The translations under genes were made by a program, and so were the position numbers. Below, piece after piece: positions 56,801-63,600 of a stretch of 64,000 nt of DNA (positions within the stretch are counted from its first letter, which is position 1; each line of letters begins with the position of its first letter). Source of the DNA: Progne subis subis (Eukaryota > Chordata > Aves > Passeriformes > Hirundinidae); the NCBI GenBank assembly GCA_022316685.1, contig JAKJHU010000046.1:2410001-2474000 (forward strand). Direction: 5' to 3'. Below the pieces are notes generated by a model that worked only from the letters and a program-made list of their open reading frames with translations, searched no databases and had not been told where the DNA came from.

Positions 56801-59765
56801 TAGGGTTGCTGTTTTCTGTTTGCATTTAGTAGTTAACAAAAAGGACAGAAGACAACTCAATAATAAGCCATGATAAAAGCCTGTCTTTTTTGTTCTGTCT
56901 TTGGAAGAAAAATTAACTTTTAAATAAGTAGCAAAGCCATTCTTCAGGTGTCACTGCAGAGTAATGGCTGCTGCAGCTGGTAGGCACGTCAGCTAACATT
57001 ACTTGCCAGCATGCAGAAACAAACAGTATAAACTTTTTTTTCAATTAACTTAAAATATTTTCAAGAAAGCTTCTCATACACCCATAATTTAAAAAAAAAA
57101 ACCAGCAGTACCAATATGAAAGTTTCTGCTCTCTTGGGAGTTTATTATTAAGCAAGTAGCATATCTAGAGAATTAAAGTAAGCATTAAAGGGGAGGCAAT
57201 TCAAGACTTGGTGCAGACAGTTACATACAGAAAATAACAAAGTAAGGGGATTGATCTTTCTTTTGTCTTCTCTAAGTAGTCTTAGATGCAATTTAAAAGT
57301 GTCAGGAAAACATTAACCGAGCGTTTAGCAACATAGCTGGATATAATGTCAGGTTTTGGCTTGGACTGATTTTTTTGCCAACTCAAGCTTTTATTTGAAA
57401 CCAACTGTGTAGCAGGTGTAGAAGAGTCTCAGTTGCAAAATCAGTTATTTAGACAGGATGGTTCAATTGCGCCTCTCTGCTGTGTACCATAAACTAAGTA
57501 CATGTCAACTTTGAAGAGTTTGCTCCTCAGTGTGCTTTAGTTAAGGGCTCTGACATACCTGAAAGTGCTGGCAGAAGCAATTATAAACCTCTAGCTGTTG
57601 AGACCTGCTCTCTCTGCTAAGGTTTGTCCCCACAACACTAGCAGCCAGTAGGATGGTTGTCTGTTAGTACTCTTCAAGTAAGGCACTGCTCACTCTGTGA
57701 TGTTTTGTTGTGCCATTCAGACATCCCTGCTTTTAGGGCTAGGTATCTCCTAACAGAGGGAAATGGTACAGCACAGTAAATACTTGAGCTATGACAGGTA
57801 AATCTGTTCACAGTCTTGAATCAGAGCTTTTAGTAAAGCCTGCTAGAAAATAAAAAGGAAGGATCAGGAATACTCTCTTTCAAGGCTTGTATAGCATACC
57901 ATTTCCAGTGCTGACTGGCCTGACACTGTTTTGTGTATTCAGTTTGTCAGCCAAACCTCCAGGACTAGTTTGTGTTTGTTTTGGACTTTTCTTTTTGGTA
58001 TAATTCCAGTCCAATGATCCTAGGTAGCCCACCACTTCAGTAAGAGCCTTACTGGATTGATGCAATTTTTATTTGTCTGTCTTTTTCACATACGGATGCA
58101 TGTTTTTGTTCCAGTGACTCATCCCTTTCTTCCTTGGATCAACACCACCACCTTTGCTCGTTTCAACCCAACTCTGTGTTTACTCATCATTTTATGTTCT
58201 GTTCTTCTCCTTTCTCATTATAAAAGGAAGCACCAAATACGAGGAAAATGCCAGTGGACACCAGCCACCGTTCTTCCAGCTCCACTTCCCTTCCTTTCCC
58301 CCATGATCCTCCTGTATTTCCCTTTGATCCCCAGCACAACCCAAACCAGGTGCAGCACCCACCCCATGATGTACTGATGCCCAGCATGGTGGGCAAGGCA
58401 CGTAAACTGTCAGGTAATAATCACAGGACTTTTCATCCTTCTTCGTGACCAGAAATATTGCTGAAGTACAGCTCCTCAGTTCTTGTCTTTCATGATGGAG
58501 TTTCACCATCTGCCTGAATTCCTCCAGAAATCTGGAAGGACAAATCACATTTTTTTTCTTTTCTGTGGTTCTGTGCTAAACATGCATAACCAAAGCCAAT
58601 AACCTTTATGGAAACATTATGATGGCTTTATCTAAAGTCATATCAATATTTTTGTGAGTTATTTTCTTTAATGTAAAGGTAGCAGTAAAAACCACCACCT
58701 TGTTGCCATGTATGAGAGTACTTCCACAAGTTACTCATTCCCACAAATCACACATGTGCCAGTAGAAATAACTACTTCCTGCATGAGGATTATTTTCCTG
58801 TGACAGCATCAAAACCAGTTTGATCTACCAGCCTTGGAATACTTTGTTGCGCTCCTCTGTGATGAAACAAGGGGCTAGTTAAGAAATCTGTGACAGCAGC
58901 TGCAGTAGGGTAAGGAGAGGAAATGCAGTGAGGAAAATGCTGGAAAAGGTACAGCTAGCTTTTATTCAGAATTGCATGTCAGCCAGTAACTGAATGTACT
59001 AGTGATTTCATTGTTCTTCTGTCACCTGCTGGCCACAGCTGATAGTTCGGAGAGGATGAAACAAAAACTTTAACTAAGCAAACCTTTTTTTAAAAATTTG
59101 TTTCAGGAGATCAGAAGAACGTCATCCAGAAACTTCTGGTTGTGCCTGACAGGGGTGAAGCTTTCCAAGGTGAAGACTACCCAGGTGTGGCACTGAGCTG
59201 TGGGAGTCTCCCTTGTGTACCCAAAGGCCCCCTCTCCCAGGGGCAAAAGCCTCTTGGTAATTTGCATTTAGGAGATGGAGCGTCAAGCGTCTCTGGCCGT
59301 TTGCTGAACACAAATCATCCTGCCGGGCAAACAGCCACGTTACCAGATAAGCGAACAGTGCTCTGGGGGAAACATGCTGGCCAGCCAGGCAGGAGTTTCC
59401 AGGAAGGCTTCCTCCAGCAGCCTTCACAGCACCACGTGCATGAATCTCACGCCATCGGCTGCAGACTGCCAGCCAACACGGACTACAGCACTTTAAGAAT
59501 GCCACGTGAGCCTTCTTGGGATCCCGGTGCTTCTCAAGGTTGCCCTGTGCCCCCCTCTTGTGCTAAGGCCCCGGGTCCAAGGAGAGTTGATATGCCTCCA
59601 GAAGAAGACTGGCGAGAGAGCAGCTACACCCCTCAGCCTGGCAGAAGGCGAATGCTGCCAGTGCATGTGATGGATGGGACTTTTTCTTCTGCTTCTGAGG
59701 CACACAGAAATATGCTGGCTCGAGCAGCAGCAGCTACTGGTGCCATGCAAAATAATGGCTGGTGA
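14651..59765 (+). CDS. USP54: USP54, ubiquitin carboxyl-terminal hydrolase 54 (whole gene, 22 coding exons)
   Basis: Spliced CDS of 5253 bases (1750 aa plus stop); the exon list follows in separate entries. The USP domain (about residues 30-385) carries the Cys box [15 protein letters not shown] with Cys43, the His box GKHYSTFFF with His303, and FDDAHVKE with Asp320. Cys pairs near 167/170 and 226/230 fit the finger region of USPs. The rest is a Ser-rich tail with a coiled coil (about 744-775), a helical module (about 797-870), and conserved islands at 1145-1159, 1337-1366 and 1688-1705. USPs remove ubiquitin from substrates. USP54 and its paralogue USP53 were long listed as inactive, but later biochemical work reports K63-linkage-directed activity. 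I assign the gene by remembered similarity to mammalian USP54, which is near-identical in exons 2-9 and keeps the C-terminal Trp. The start ATG has A at -3 and matches the mammalian N-terminus MSWKRNYFS. Residue numbers assume all 22 exons are included. Confidence 0.96.
14801..17430 (+). other. USP54 intron 1
   Basis: A 2.6 kb GT-AG intron whose acceptor TTTTCTGTTTCAG has a strong polypyrimidine tract. AT-rich; no repeat family or gene recognised inside. Confidence 0.9.
17431..17523 (+). CDS. USP54: USP54 coding exon 2 (residues 51-81)
   Basis: Encodes the helix following the catalytic Cys ([14 protein letters not shown]) and the Cys-rich stretch [14 protein letters not shown] with Cys70, Cys75 and Cys78. 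Both ends are phase 0, so the exon is frame-neutral. The donor is GCTCTTAAG|GTAAAAG. Confidence 0.96.
17524..26928 (+). other. USP54 intron 2 (largest intron)
   Basis: A 9.4 kb GT-AG intron, acceptor TTTTTTACTAG. Parts of the + strand between about 18650 and 26850 are purine-rich, which opens long frames on the minus strand (for example 163 codons at 22469-22960) without family signatures. A (TG)n run lies at 19592-19606. No gene or recognisable transposon was found. Confidence 0.88.
19592..19606. repeat. (TG)n microsatellite
   Basis: Fifteen bases of alternating T and G within intron 2. Confidence 0.85.
26929..27063 (+). CDS. USP54: USP54 coding exon 3 (residues 82-126)
   Basis: Encodes the USP-domain segment GIFNQFQ through [20 protein letters not shown]. 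The stretch ending [12 protein letters not shown] corresponds to the conserved QQDAxEF-like motif of USPs, with Gln replaced. Phase 0 at both ends; donor TTT|GTGAGT. Confidence 0.96.
27064..28177 (+). other. USP54 intron 3
   Basis: A 1.1 kb GT-AG intron. A T-rich stretch lies near 27126-27176. The acceptor is TTTCCTTTGGCTAG. Nothing else recognised. Confidence 0.9.
28178..28291 (+). CDS. USP54: USP54 coding exon 4 (residues 127-164)
   Basis: Encodes [18 protein letters not shown] through KFAMTLFEQ, part of the USP thumb-to-finger transition. Phase 0 at both ends, so skipping would keep frame. Donor GAGCAG|GTGAGG. Confidence 0.96.
28292..28448 (+). other. USP54 intron 4 (shortest intron)
   Basis: Only 157 bases, GT-AG, acceptor TTTCTTTCTCTTTAG. 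No internal feature. Confidence 0.92.
28449..28531 (+). CDS. USP54: USP54 coding exon 5 (residues 165-191 and part of 192)
   Basis: Encodes [13 protein letters not shown] and [10 protein letters not shown]. Cys167 and Cys170 form a CxxC pair typical of the USP finger region. The exon ends after two bases of the codon for Cys192; donor TCTG|GTGAGT. Confidence 0.95.
28532..30366 (+). other. USP54 intron 5
   Basis: A 1.8 kb GT-AG intron containing a degraded antisense CR1 element (separate entry). The acceptor is GCTTTGTCTACGCTGAAG. Confidence 0.9.
28870..29400 (-). mobile_element. Degraded CR1 LINE fragment, antisense in intron 5
   Basis: Read on the minus strand, 29243-29279 encodes [12 protein letters not shown], which matches the NYRPVSLT motif of CR1-type reverse transcriptases. 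The + strand sequence at about 29135-29290 reads like the reverse complement of avian CR1 (TTGGTAAATCCACACTGAC, then TCACATGC, then CCAGCCTGTAGTTCC). The part at 28870-29060 (GGACCTTTGGACATCCACTC and onward) resembles the reverse complement of a CR1-like 3' end. The two parts are closer than in a full element, so it is internally deleted or made of two fragments. No intact ORF remains. Edges are approximate and the family is assigned from memory. Confidence 0.75.
30367..30472 (+). CDS. USP54: USP54 coding exon 6 (residues 192-227)
   Basis: Completes Cys192 and encodes [20 protein letters not shown] and [15 protein letters not shown], in the USP finger region. Cys226 pairs with Cys230 of the next exon (CPSNC). 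Donor TGTCCA|GTGAGT; phase returns to 0. Confidence 0.95.
31301..31363. repeat. AT-rich tract with a repeated 15-mer
   Basis: The 15-mer ATCTTAATATTAAAA occurs at 31301-31315 and again at 31349-31363. Between the copies lies sequence made of short TTAAT/ATTAA units. Probably a local tandem expansion in AT-rich DNA. Confidence 0.75.
31954..31981. repeat. Perfect inverted repeat, 12-bp arms and 4-base loop
   Basis: Left arm TTTTCTGCTTTT (31954-31965), loop TCAG, right arm AAAAGCAGAAAA (31970-31981). In the pre-mRNA this could form a stable short hairpin. No known RNA family is recognised. Confidence 0.8.
32385..32531 (+). CDS. USP54: USP54 coding exon 7 (residues 228-276)
   Basis: Encodes [20 protein letters not shown] and [20 protein letters not shown], the core strands of the USP palm. 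It is nearly identical to the mammalian protein as I remember it. Phase 0 at both ends; donor GGAGAT|GTGAGT. Confidence 0.96.
32532..33856 (+). other. USP54 intron 7
   Basis: A 1.3 kb AT-rich GT-AG intron, acceptor CTCCCTTCTTAAAG. No repeat or gene recognised. Confidence 0.9.
33857..34006 (+). CDS. USP54: USP54 coding exon 8 (residues 277-326)
   Basis: Encodes the USP His box. His303 (CAC at 33935-33937) lies in GKHYSTFFF, and Asp320 (GAT at 33986-33988) in [11 protein letters not shown]. With Cys43 these complete the C19 catalytic triad. Phase 0 at both ends; donor GAG|GTGAGA. Confidence 0.97.
34007..35305 (+). other. USP54 intron 8
   Basis: A 1.3 kb GT-AG intron, acceptor TTGTCTATTCAG. 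Nothing recognisable inside. Confidence 0.9.
35306..35474 (+). CDS. USP54: USP54 coding exon 9 (residues 327-382 and first base of 383)
   Basis: Encodes the end of the USP domain ([20 protein letters not shown], then LLLYADP) and the start of the tail, TCYDSEDS. It ends at phase 1; donor GACTCAG|GTAAGC. From here all junctions up to exon 13 are phase 1. Confidence 0.96.
35475..36708 (+). other. USP54 intron 9
   Basis: A 1.2 kb AT-rich GT-AG intron, acceptor TTTCTTTCTTCTCCAG. Nothing recognised. Confidence 0.9.
36709..36879 (+). CDS. USP54: USP54 coding exon 10 (residues 383-439)
   Basis: Encodes [20 protein letters not shown] and [20 protein letters not shown], a Ser/Thr-rich stretch strongly conserved with mammalian USP54. 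It is likely disordered and phosphorylated (inference). Phase 1 at both ends; donor GACACAG|GTAGCA. Confidence 0.95.
39656..39680. repeat. Perfect inverted repeat, 11-bp arms and 3-base loop
   Basis: Left arm TTGTGGCCAAA, loop AAA, right arm TTTGGCCACAA. It could be a cruciform or hairpin, or a remnant of a transposon end. No family recognised. Confidence 0.8.
39924..39943. repeat. Perfect inverted repeat, 8-bp arms and 4-base loop
   Basis: Left arm GCAAATAG, loop CCGA, right arm CTATTTGC. It lies about 245 bases after the larger inverted repeat at 39656. Confidence 0.7.
40844..40975 (+). CDS. USP54: USP54 coding exon 11 (residues 440-483), followed by a GC donor
   Basis: Encodes [20 protein letters not shown] and [20 protein letters not shown], ending HSE. 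Residues 454-471 form a dense Lys/Arg/Ser patch that could act as a nuclear signal or phospho-site cluster (inference). Both ends are phase 1. The donor reads GTGAAG|GCAAGA, a GC rather than GT site. The frame and similarity to mammalian HSEGETLKE leave little doubt that the exon ends here. Confidence 0.94.
40976..41268 (+). other. USP54 intron 11 (GC-AG type)
   Basis: A 293-base intron that begins GCAAGA and ends CTGCAAACTGCAG. GC-AG introns are a known minor class spliced by the major spliceosome. Base +2 is C, and the surrounding AAG|GCAAG fits the strong consensus expected of such donors. Confidence 0.88.
41269..41649 (+). CDS. USP54: USP54 coding exon 12 (residues 484-610)
   Basis: Encodes [56 protein letters not shown] and [20 protein letters not shown]. 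These blocks are conserved with mammalian USP54. It is a low-complexity, basic, Ser-rich linker. Phase 1 at both ends; donor GAAGCAG|GTAAGA. Confidence 0.95.
41650..42682 (+). other. USP54 intron 12
   Basis: A 1.0 kb GT-AG intron, acceptor TTTTTTACCTTGATAG. AT-rich, with a purine-rich block near 42110-42200. Nothing recognised. Confidence 0.9.
42683..42917 (+). CDS. USP54: USP54 coding exon 13 (residues 611-688 and part of 689)
   Basis: The first half ([20 protein letters not shown]) is divergent. The second half ([20 protein letters not shown], then SPVSLD) is strongly conserved with mammals. Ends at phase 2; donor CCACAG|GTAGAT. Confidence 0.92.
42918..43725 (+). other. USP54 intron 13
   Basis: A 0.8 kb GT-AG intron with T-rich runs at 42997-43026. 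The acceptor ACTCTGTTCTTGGAG is followed 15 bases later by a second in-phase AG at 43739-43740. Confidence 0.85.
43726..43865 (+). CDS. USP54: USP54 coding exon 14 (residues 689-735)
   Basis: Encodes [20 protein letters not shown] and [20 protein letters not shown]. It aligns without gaps with mammalian [20 protein letters not shown], which is why I chose the acceptor at 43724-43725 over the downstream AG at 43739-43740. Ends at phase 1; donor GGAAATG|GTAAGA. Confidence 0.9.
43866..44841 (+). other. USP54 intron 14
   Basis: A 1.0 kb AT-rich GT-AG intron, acceptor TTGGTTTGTTTTGAAG. A short GGGAA-type purine run occurs near 44308-44330. Nothing else recognised. Confidence 0.88.
44842..45015 (+). 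CDS. USP54: USP54 coding exon 15 (residues 736-793 and first base of 794)
   Basis: Encodes a highly charged helix ([31 protein letters not shown]; residues about 744-775) predicted to form a coiled coil. The conserved [11 protein letters not shown] follows. The beginning (GDIFVPL) differs from mammals. Phase 1 at both ends. The donor CAGG|GTAACC has C at +5, so it is weaker than the other donors of the gene. Confidence 0.94.
45016..47979 (+). other. USP54 intron 15
   Basis: A 3.0 kb GT-AG intron, acceptor TGCCCATTTGCAG. A C13 run lies at 45125-45137. A GC-richer block at about 45690-46260 has open frames on both strands but no recognised protein. Confidence 0.88.
45125..45137. repeat. Poly(C) tract, C13
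   Basis: Thirteen consecutive C in intron 15. Confidence 0.9.
47980..48099 (+). CDS. USP54: USP54 coding exon 16 (residues 794-833 and first base of 834)
   Basis: Encodes [20 protein letters not shown] and [19 protein letters not shown]. The pattern of a helix, then KGDxxAAL, then a second helix with CNEAI resembles MIT or TPR-like hairpins (inference from pattern). Phase 1 at both ends; donor GCTATAT|GTAAGT. Confidence 0.95.
48100..49237 (+). other. USP54 intron 16
   Basis: A 1.1 kb GT-AG intron with a T-rich 3' part; acceptor TTTTCTTTTGCATTTTAG. Nothing recognised. Confidence 0.9.
49238..49430 (+). CDS. USP54: USP54 coding exon 17 (residues 834-897 and part of 898)
   Basis: Encodes [20 protein letters not shown] and [20 protein letters not shown], completing the helical module. 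A Gln/Pro-rich stretch ([13 protein letters not shown]) follows. The exon end is GC- and CpG-rich. Ends at phase 2; donor CTACCAG|GTAGTG. Confidence 0.95.
49431..51631 (+). other. USP54 intron 17
   Basis: A 2.2 kb GT-AG intron, acceptor CTTCTGTGTGTTTTAG. The first 70 bases continue the CpG-rich composition of exon 17, then it becomes AT-rich. Nothing recognised. Confidence 0.9.
51632..53085 (+). CDS. USP54: USP54 coding exon 18, the large tail exon (residues 898-1382)
   Basis: The longest exon (1454 bases) encodes a Ser/Pro/Gln-rich, mostly disordered region. Islands shared with mammals are [13 protein letters not shown] at the start, [25 protein letters not shown] (about 1145-1159), and [20 protein letters not shown] followed by NSLQASQA (about 1337-1364). 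Between them the sequence is divergent. Starts at phase 2 and ends at phase 1; donor CAATCAG|GTAAGA. Confidence 0.96.
53086..55360 (+). other. USP54 intron 18
   Basis: A 2.3 kb GT-AG intron, acceptor GTTTTCCTTCCCAG. Between about 53690 and 54690 the minus strand has several coding-like fragments in different frames broken by stops (see findings). No family was identified. Confidence 0.88.
55361..55479 (+). CDS. USP54: USP54 coding exon 19 (residues 1383-1422)
   Basis: Encodes [20 protein letters not shown] and [31 protein letters not shown] matches mammalian GLSKTSTAEME. Starts after phase 1 and ends at phase 0; donor TCCAAG|GTGACA. Confidence 0.93.
55480..56612 (+). other. USP54 intron 19
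   Basis: A 1.1 kb GT-AG intron, acceptor GATATTGTCTGCAG. A T-rich run at 56163-56200 contains repeated T8AA units. Nothing else recognised. Confidence 0.9.
56613..56753 (+). CDS. USP54: USP54 coding exon 20 (residues 1423-1469)
   Basis: Encodes an acidic stretch ([20 protein letters not shown]) and [19 protein letters not shown]. The SAENxRRIxRSLSGTV block is conserved with mammals. Phase 0 at both ends; donor AGTTTT|GTAAGT. Confidence 0.95.
56754..58226 (+). other. USP54 intron 20
   Basis: A 1.5 kb GT-AG intron, acceptor TCTCATTATAAAAG with a pyrimidine-rich tract just upstream. Nothing recognised. Confidence 0.88.
58227..58413 (+). CDS. USP54: USP54 coding exon 21 (residues 1470-1531 and first base of 1532)
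   Basis: Encodes [36 protein letters not shown] and [20 protein letters not shown]. It corresponds to mammalian SSSSSLPVIHDPSVF and SPDVLMPTMAGE. Starts at phase 0 and ends at phase 1; donor CTGTCAG|GTAATA. Confidence 0.92.
58414..59106 (+). other. USP54 intron 21
   Basis: A 0.7 kb GT-AG intron, acceptor AAAAATTTGTTTCAG. Nothing recognised. Confidence 0.9.
59107..59765 (+). CDS. USP54: USP54 coding exon 22, C-terminus and stop (residues 1532-1750)
   Basis: Encodes the C-terminal tail. [14 protein letters not shown] aligns with mammalian CDRGETSQGAKY, and [18 protein letters not shown] (about 1688-1705) is the strongest conserved motif. The last part ([17 protein letters not shown]) differs from mammals but also ends in Trp. 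The stop is TGA at 59763-59765. A donor-like GTGAGA begins at 59762 and overlaps the stop. Confidence 0.94.
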
Positions 59766-60253
59766 GATCCCATCCTCTCCCTATGCCCCACGGACACCGC
59801 TCCGTAGACCGTGGTTGTTGCCGGAGTGTGGATTGCATGGAGACGGGAAACTCTTTCGATCGGTATCTGTGCCAGTTTTGTCTTAAAATGTAGCTGTACA
59901 GTATGTGGAAACTAATTGCACTGTATTTTGTTTCTGACACTACTGAACTGCTGTCTGGATGGGGAATCTTAACTATTCTAGTCCTGGCCTCTCCTAGCAG
60001 ACAAGTGCTATAGCAATGGTAATTGGCTTACGGGTAAGTTCAGAAGTGTGCACACCTTTCGAAGGAAGATGGCAACTAACAAAAGGACATTTTTAAAGAC
60101 TCTTTTTCATTAAATGTAGCTTTGGTAAATTCCTCACAAAGAGAAACCAATCCTTCTGTTTTCTCCTCCTTCCTCTCTCCTGTTCTTTCCTAGGGGAAAA
60201 AAACTGACTCACCTTCCAGGTTCCAGTAAATCTGTACTTGGCAGGTGGCAGTT

Positions 60254-60259
60254 AATAAA
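60254..60259 (+). promoter_or_regulatory. Candidate poly(A) signal AATAAA (proximal)
   Basis: AATAAA, followed within about 15-35 bases by CAGTTTTCAGTGTTCTGAGG, a G/T-rich downstream element. This is the best-formed of the three candidates. Confidence 0.55.
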
Positions 60260-60504
60260 GCAAGCACAGTTTTCAGTGTTCTGAGGTCTCATACAGTGAT
60301 CACAGCTGTAGTTGCTGCAGAGGAGGTGACAGGGAGACATTGTTCATCAGTAAACCCCAATTTTCTCTACTTCTTTAAAGCAAACTAATGATACTTCAAA
60401 TAGAAAAGACTGTTACTGCTGCACGCTTAACTACACCAATGTAAACACAAAATAAGTTTAACTATTTTAGTGGCAAGCATACTTGCTTTTGTAAGTATTT
60501 TTCA

Positions 60505-60510
60505 AATAAA
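60505..60510 (+). promoter_or_regulatory. Candidate poly(A) signal AATAAA (middle)
   Basis: AATAAA, with the G/T-rich CTGTCTGGTTGGAGCTTTC about 25-45 bases downstream. Confidence 0.4.
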
Positions 60511-60663
60511 TCTAGTGAAAACAGTTCTACTTACCTGTCTGGTTGGAGCTTTCTTTACTGTTTAGCTTTACTCTTTAGTTGGCTGGAAACTTCTGATTAA
60601 TTTGCTTACACATGAACAAACAAGAGCAAGTTGTTTATTCTAGTTCATTAACAAAGTTTATGT

Positions 60664-60669
60664 AATAAA
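60664..60669 (+). promoter_or_regulatory. Candidate poly(A) signal AATAAA (distal)
   Basis: AATAAA, with GATGTGTTTC about 40 bases downstream, a somewhat distant G/T-rich element. Confidence 0.4.
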
Positions 60670-60699
60670 GGCTTAGATTGGAGGATATGCCTAATTTTG

Positions 60700-63600
60700 A
60701 CTCAGGACTTGATGTGTTTCATTACTACTCAGCACTTAAATTTCTCCTCATAATGGACAATTATTAACTGTCCTTTGAAAAGTATTTTGAGACTTACTTC
60801 TTGTTTTAAGGAAAATTACTACATCTGTGCGAGATGGTAGTGTATGCAGAAGAACCATTAGAAATGATTGGTGAGAAGTGTCATTTTAATCACACTTGCA
60901 CTTTGCTCCTGCAGATGTTTTCAGGTGTGGTGGTTACGAGGTGTTCAGGAGCATGGGGGGTTTCTGTTCCATGCTTGTCCCGGTACATGGTTCTGCTGGC
61001 AGCAGGGCTGGAGCAGTGCCAGTGCTGATGGAAGTGGCTGCTCTGCCCTGCCCTGCCCCATCCCTGCCTTGCCCTTCACACTGCTCCTGTTCTGTGACCC
61101 GAGGGGCTTTGCTCTCATTTCCTTCTTGGTGTGATGGAATCCCATCAGTTGTTGCTGTTTAGCCTGAGATTGAGGCCCATTCGTTGTCAGTTTCTTGTTT
61201 CTAAATAATCACTATTGCTTCTGTTATTGTTGCAGTCTCCTGTGACTACACTTCATGTTTGGGATTATGTTGCACACTTCTTTGTACTTAACTGCTCCTC
61301 TAGCAAAGGTTACCAGAACAAAGCACTCTGTTCTCCCACCCCTCTCTTCCAGAAAAACCCTCATGACTTTTGACTTTTTTACATAAGGGTTTTGCCAATG
61401 TCATAATATGAAACTTCAGTAGTACTAATTTTCTAAATTTGAACAATTGAAGTTTATATTTCACTTGAAACAGTTGTTTGACTCACGCTTCCGAAAAGAT
61501 ACCTGATTTGTTAGTCTCTCATGGCATAGCCACCTCTGTTTTCAGCTTTTTGATACCTTCAGCAGTTGGTGAAAGCTGCAGTGGCCCCAGGATGGAAATG
61601 AGGACGTGGATAAGTATTCGTCACTTTCCTTGACTACAGCTGTAAAAAAATCAGGTTGCAGACTGAGACTTAATAGTCTTGGTAATCTAGAAAAATGAGC
61701 TGCCGAAGTAAAGTATGAAGTCATCTCTTCAAGAATCAATATAAAGTATGAAAGTTTTGCAACTGAAGACAATGTGCATGCTTAGCTTTCTTATGTCCTA
61801 GCAACCAAGAGAGAATGGAATATTTACATAAAGCTCTGCAGAATAATTCTGAGTTGATGCAATTTATTAAAATAATCAGTAGTAACCAAGTGGGATTTTT
61901 TAAAAGAACTGTTCTGTTTATTCTGTTACAGTTCTAGCTACCAGGTTTCAAAACTGTTTTTTAAATGTCCTTTGTGTATCTGTTGCTTCCTATGAAGTTA
62001 ACCAGAGGCTTGAAAATGAAAAGCTGGGTTCCTACCAAGCAGTACATCTGAGGAGATACAAACTGAAGTGCATTCAGCAATATATTTAGCATGGGAGAAA
62101 ACGTGAAAAATACTGGTGCTTCAGATTTTGTGCCTGCAACTTTTAGTAAGATCACTAAGATAATATTTACTTCATAATTCATTTGACTAACTTGTCTTTT
62201 CTGTGATATTTATGCCATACAAAAACCATTTACATGGTAATTTAATAGCTTGTTAAAGTTCACTTTTGCCTATAGGAAGGGTGAGGAGGGGGTTCCCACA
62301 GGAATTCAGCAGCTATTTAGAATTCTTAAGAGTTAACAGTTTGTAAGCTTTGATGCACTATAACCTTTTCTTTGTCCCTGACTGAAGAATATGTTATTGG
62401 ATGGAATTAAATGAGAAGAATGCCATACACACTTCAATTCATCATTTTAAAATCAGTGAATGTCAGTTCTCCTAAAAACAAATTCTTATTCCCTACATTT
62501 CTGTGATCTCTCATTGTGTTTGTAATATGCATTTAGACCTAACTGTGTAGGGAGCAAAAGAAGAGAATAATAAAATGAAAAGTAACTTGGTGTCCTAGCA
62601 GTAGCAAAATTATGTAAGCATGATACTTCTGTGTTTGGAAAGGGAACTGCCTAGCACAGTTCCTTCTCTCAAAGGCAGCCGAATTTGTACCCACTGTTTG
62701 TGGAAATCACATTCAGACCTGCTGAGCGGCACATGTGCTCAAATGGAGCATGCAGCACTTGGGAGTTAACCAAAACTTGCTCTGCTTTAGAGAAGGGAAG
62801 TGCCTGTTTCTTGTTAACCAAGGCTGCTGTTACCCACATTAGGATGGGGGGATTTGGGAAGAGGAACAGAACTGTCTTAGTGATCATTTCCCCTGTTTGC
62901 TAACATTGTTGGAATGGACTTAATAGTGATGGTTGGGTAGGACATAGAAAGTACAGGTAGGATTCCAGAATACTGGGATTCATGCAGGTTTTGTATCTAA
63001 TGTCATGTGGGGAGAGGGGCAGGGCAGAGGTGTAGGGAGAAGAGAGGGAGTAAAGCAAAAGAAAGGGTGTATTGGAATAGGAAGGAACAGATGGATAGGT
63101 GAAAAAGGCAGAATGAAAGGAAATGTGTGCATGTCTTTGCTCAGATGTGTGTCTTTTCAAGGAACACTCAGTAAGCAGTCTAATTTCCCTTCCTTTTTGC
63201 GGTGGATAGATTCCTGTACAGAGATGGTCCTCAGCAGCAATGGGTTGCTGAGGCTTTTGAGAAGGGCAGATTGATGGAGAGAGTAGGCAATGTTCTTTGT
63301 AGCAGCCTTTGGTTATGTTCCTGCTGTGGTAAATGAAACTGCAGAAGCACTTACGTACTGCTGCTATGTGTATAAATAGACATTGGACAAATAGTGTAGG
63401 TTCAGTCAGTGTTTGTGCCAGCTTGGGCAAAGATAAAAGCGTGCTTGGGGTTTACAAACACCTCACTAAAGTTAGAAATGTTCTGGAGTCTCCTACCACT
63501 GTGCTGTGGCTGGTAAAAAACAAAAGTATCTTTTCATCCATCTGTGCTTGTTGCCTCTAGCATTTTGTCACTGCATAGTCCAGAATGTTTTCAAATCTAG

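Larger units (their letters stand above)
59766..60690 (+). other. USP54: USP54 3' untranslated region (end uncertain)
   Basis: Non-coding sequence after the stop, with T- and A-rich stretches. The 3' end depends on which of three AATAAA hexamers is used (60254, 60505 or 60664), giving a UTR of about 0.5 to 0.9 kb. Confidence 0.65.

Noticed and set aside
59142..59150. GTG at 59142 as an independent start of a separate gene
   Set aside because: The frame continues from exon 21 through a good acceptor at 59105-59106 and matches the USP54 tail, so this is internal sequence.
62900..63430. Minus-strand open frame of 176 codons
   Set aside because: It lies opposite a purine-rich low-complexity block, which removes stops on the complementary strand. 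The translated sequence is rich in Ser, Pro and Leu with no family motif, and no splice partner was found.
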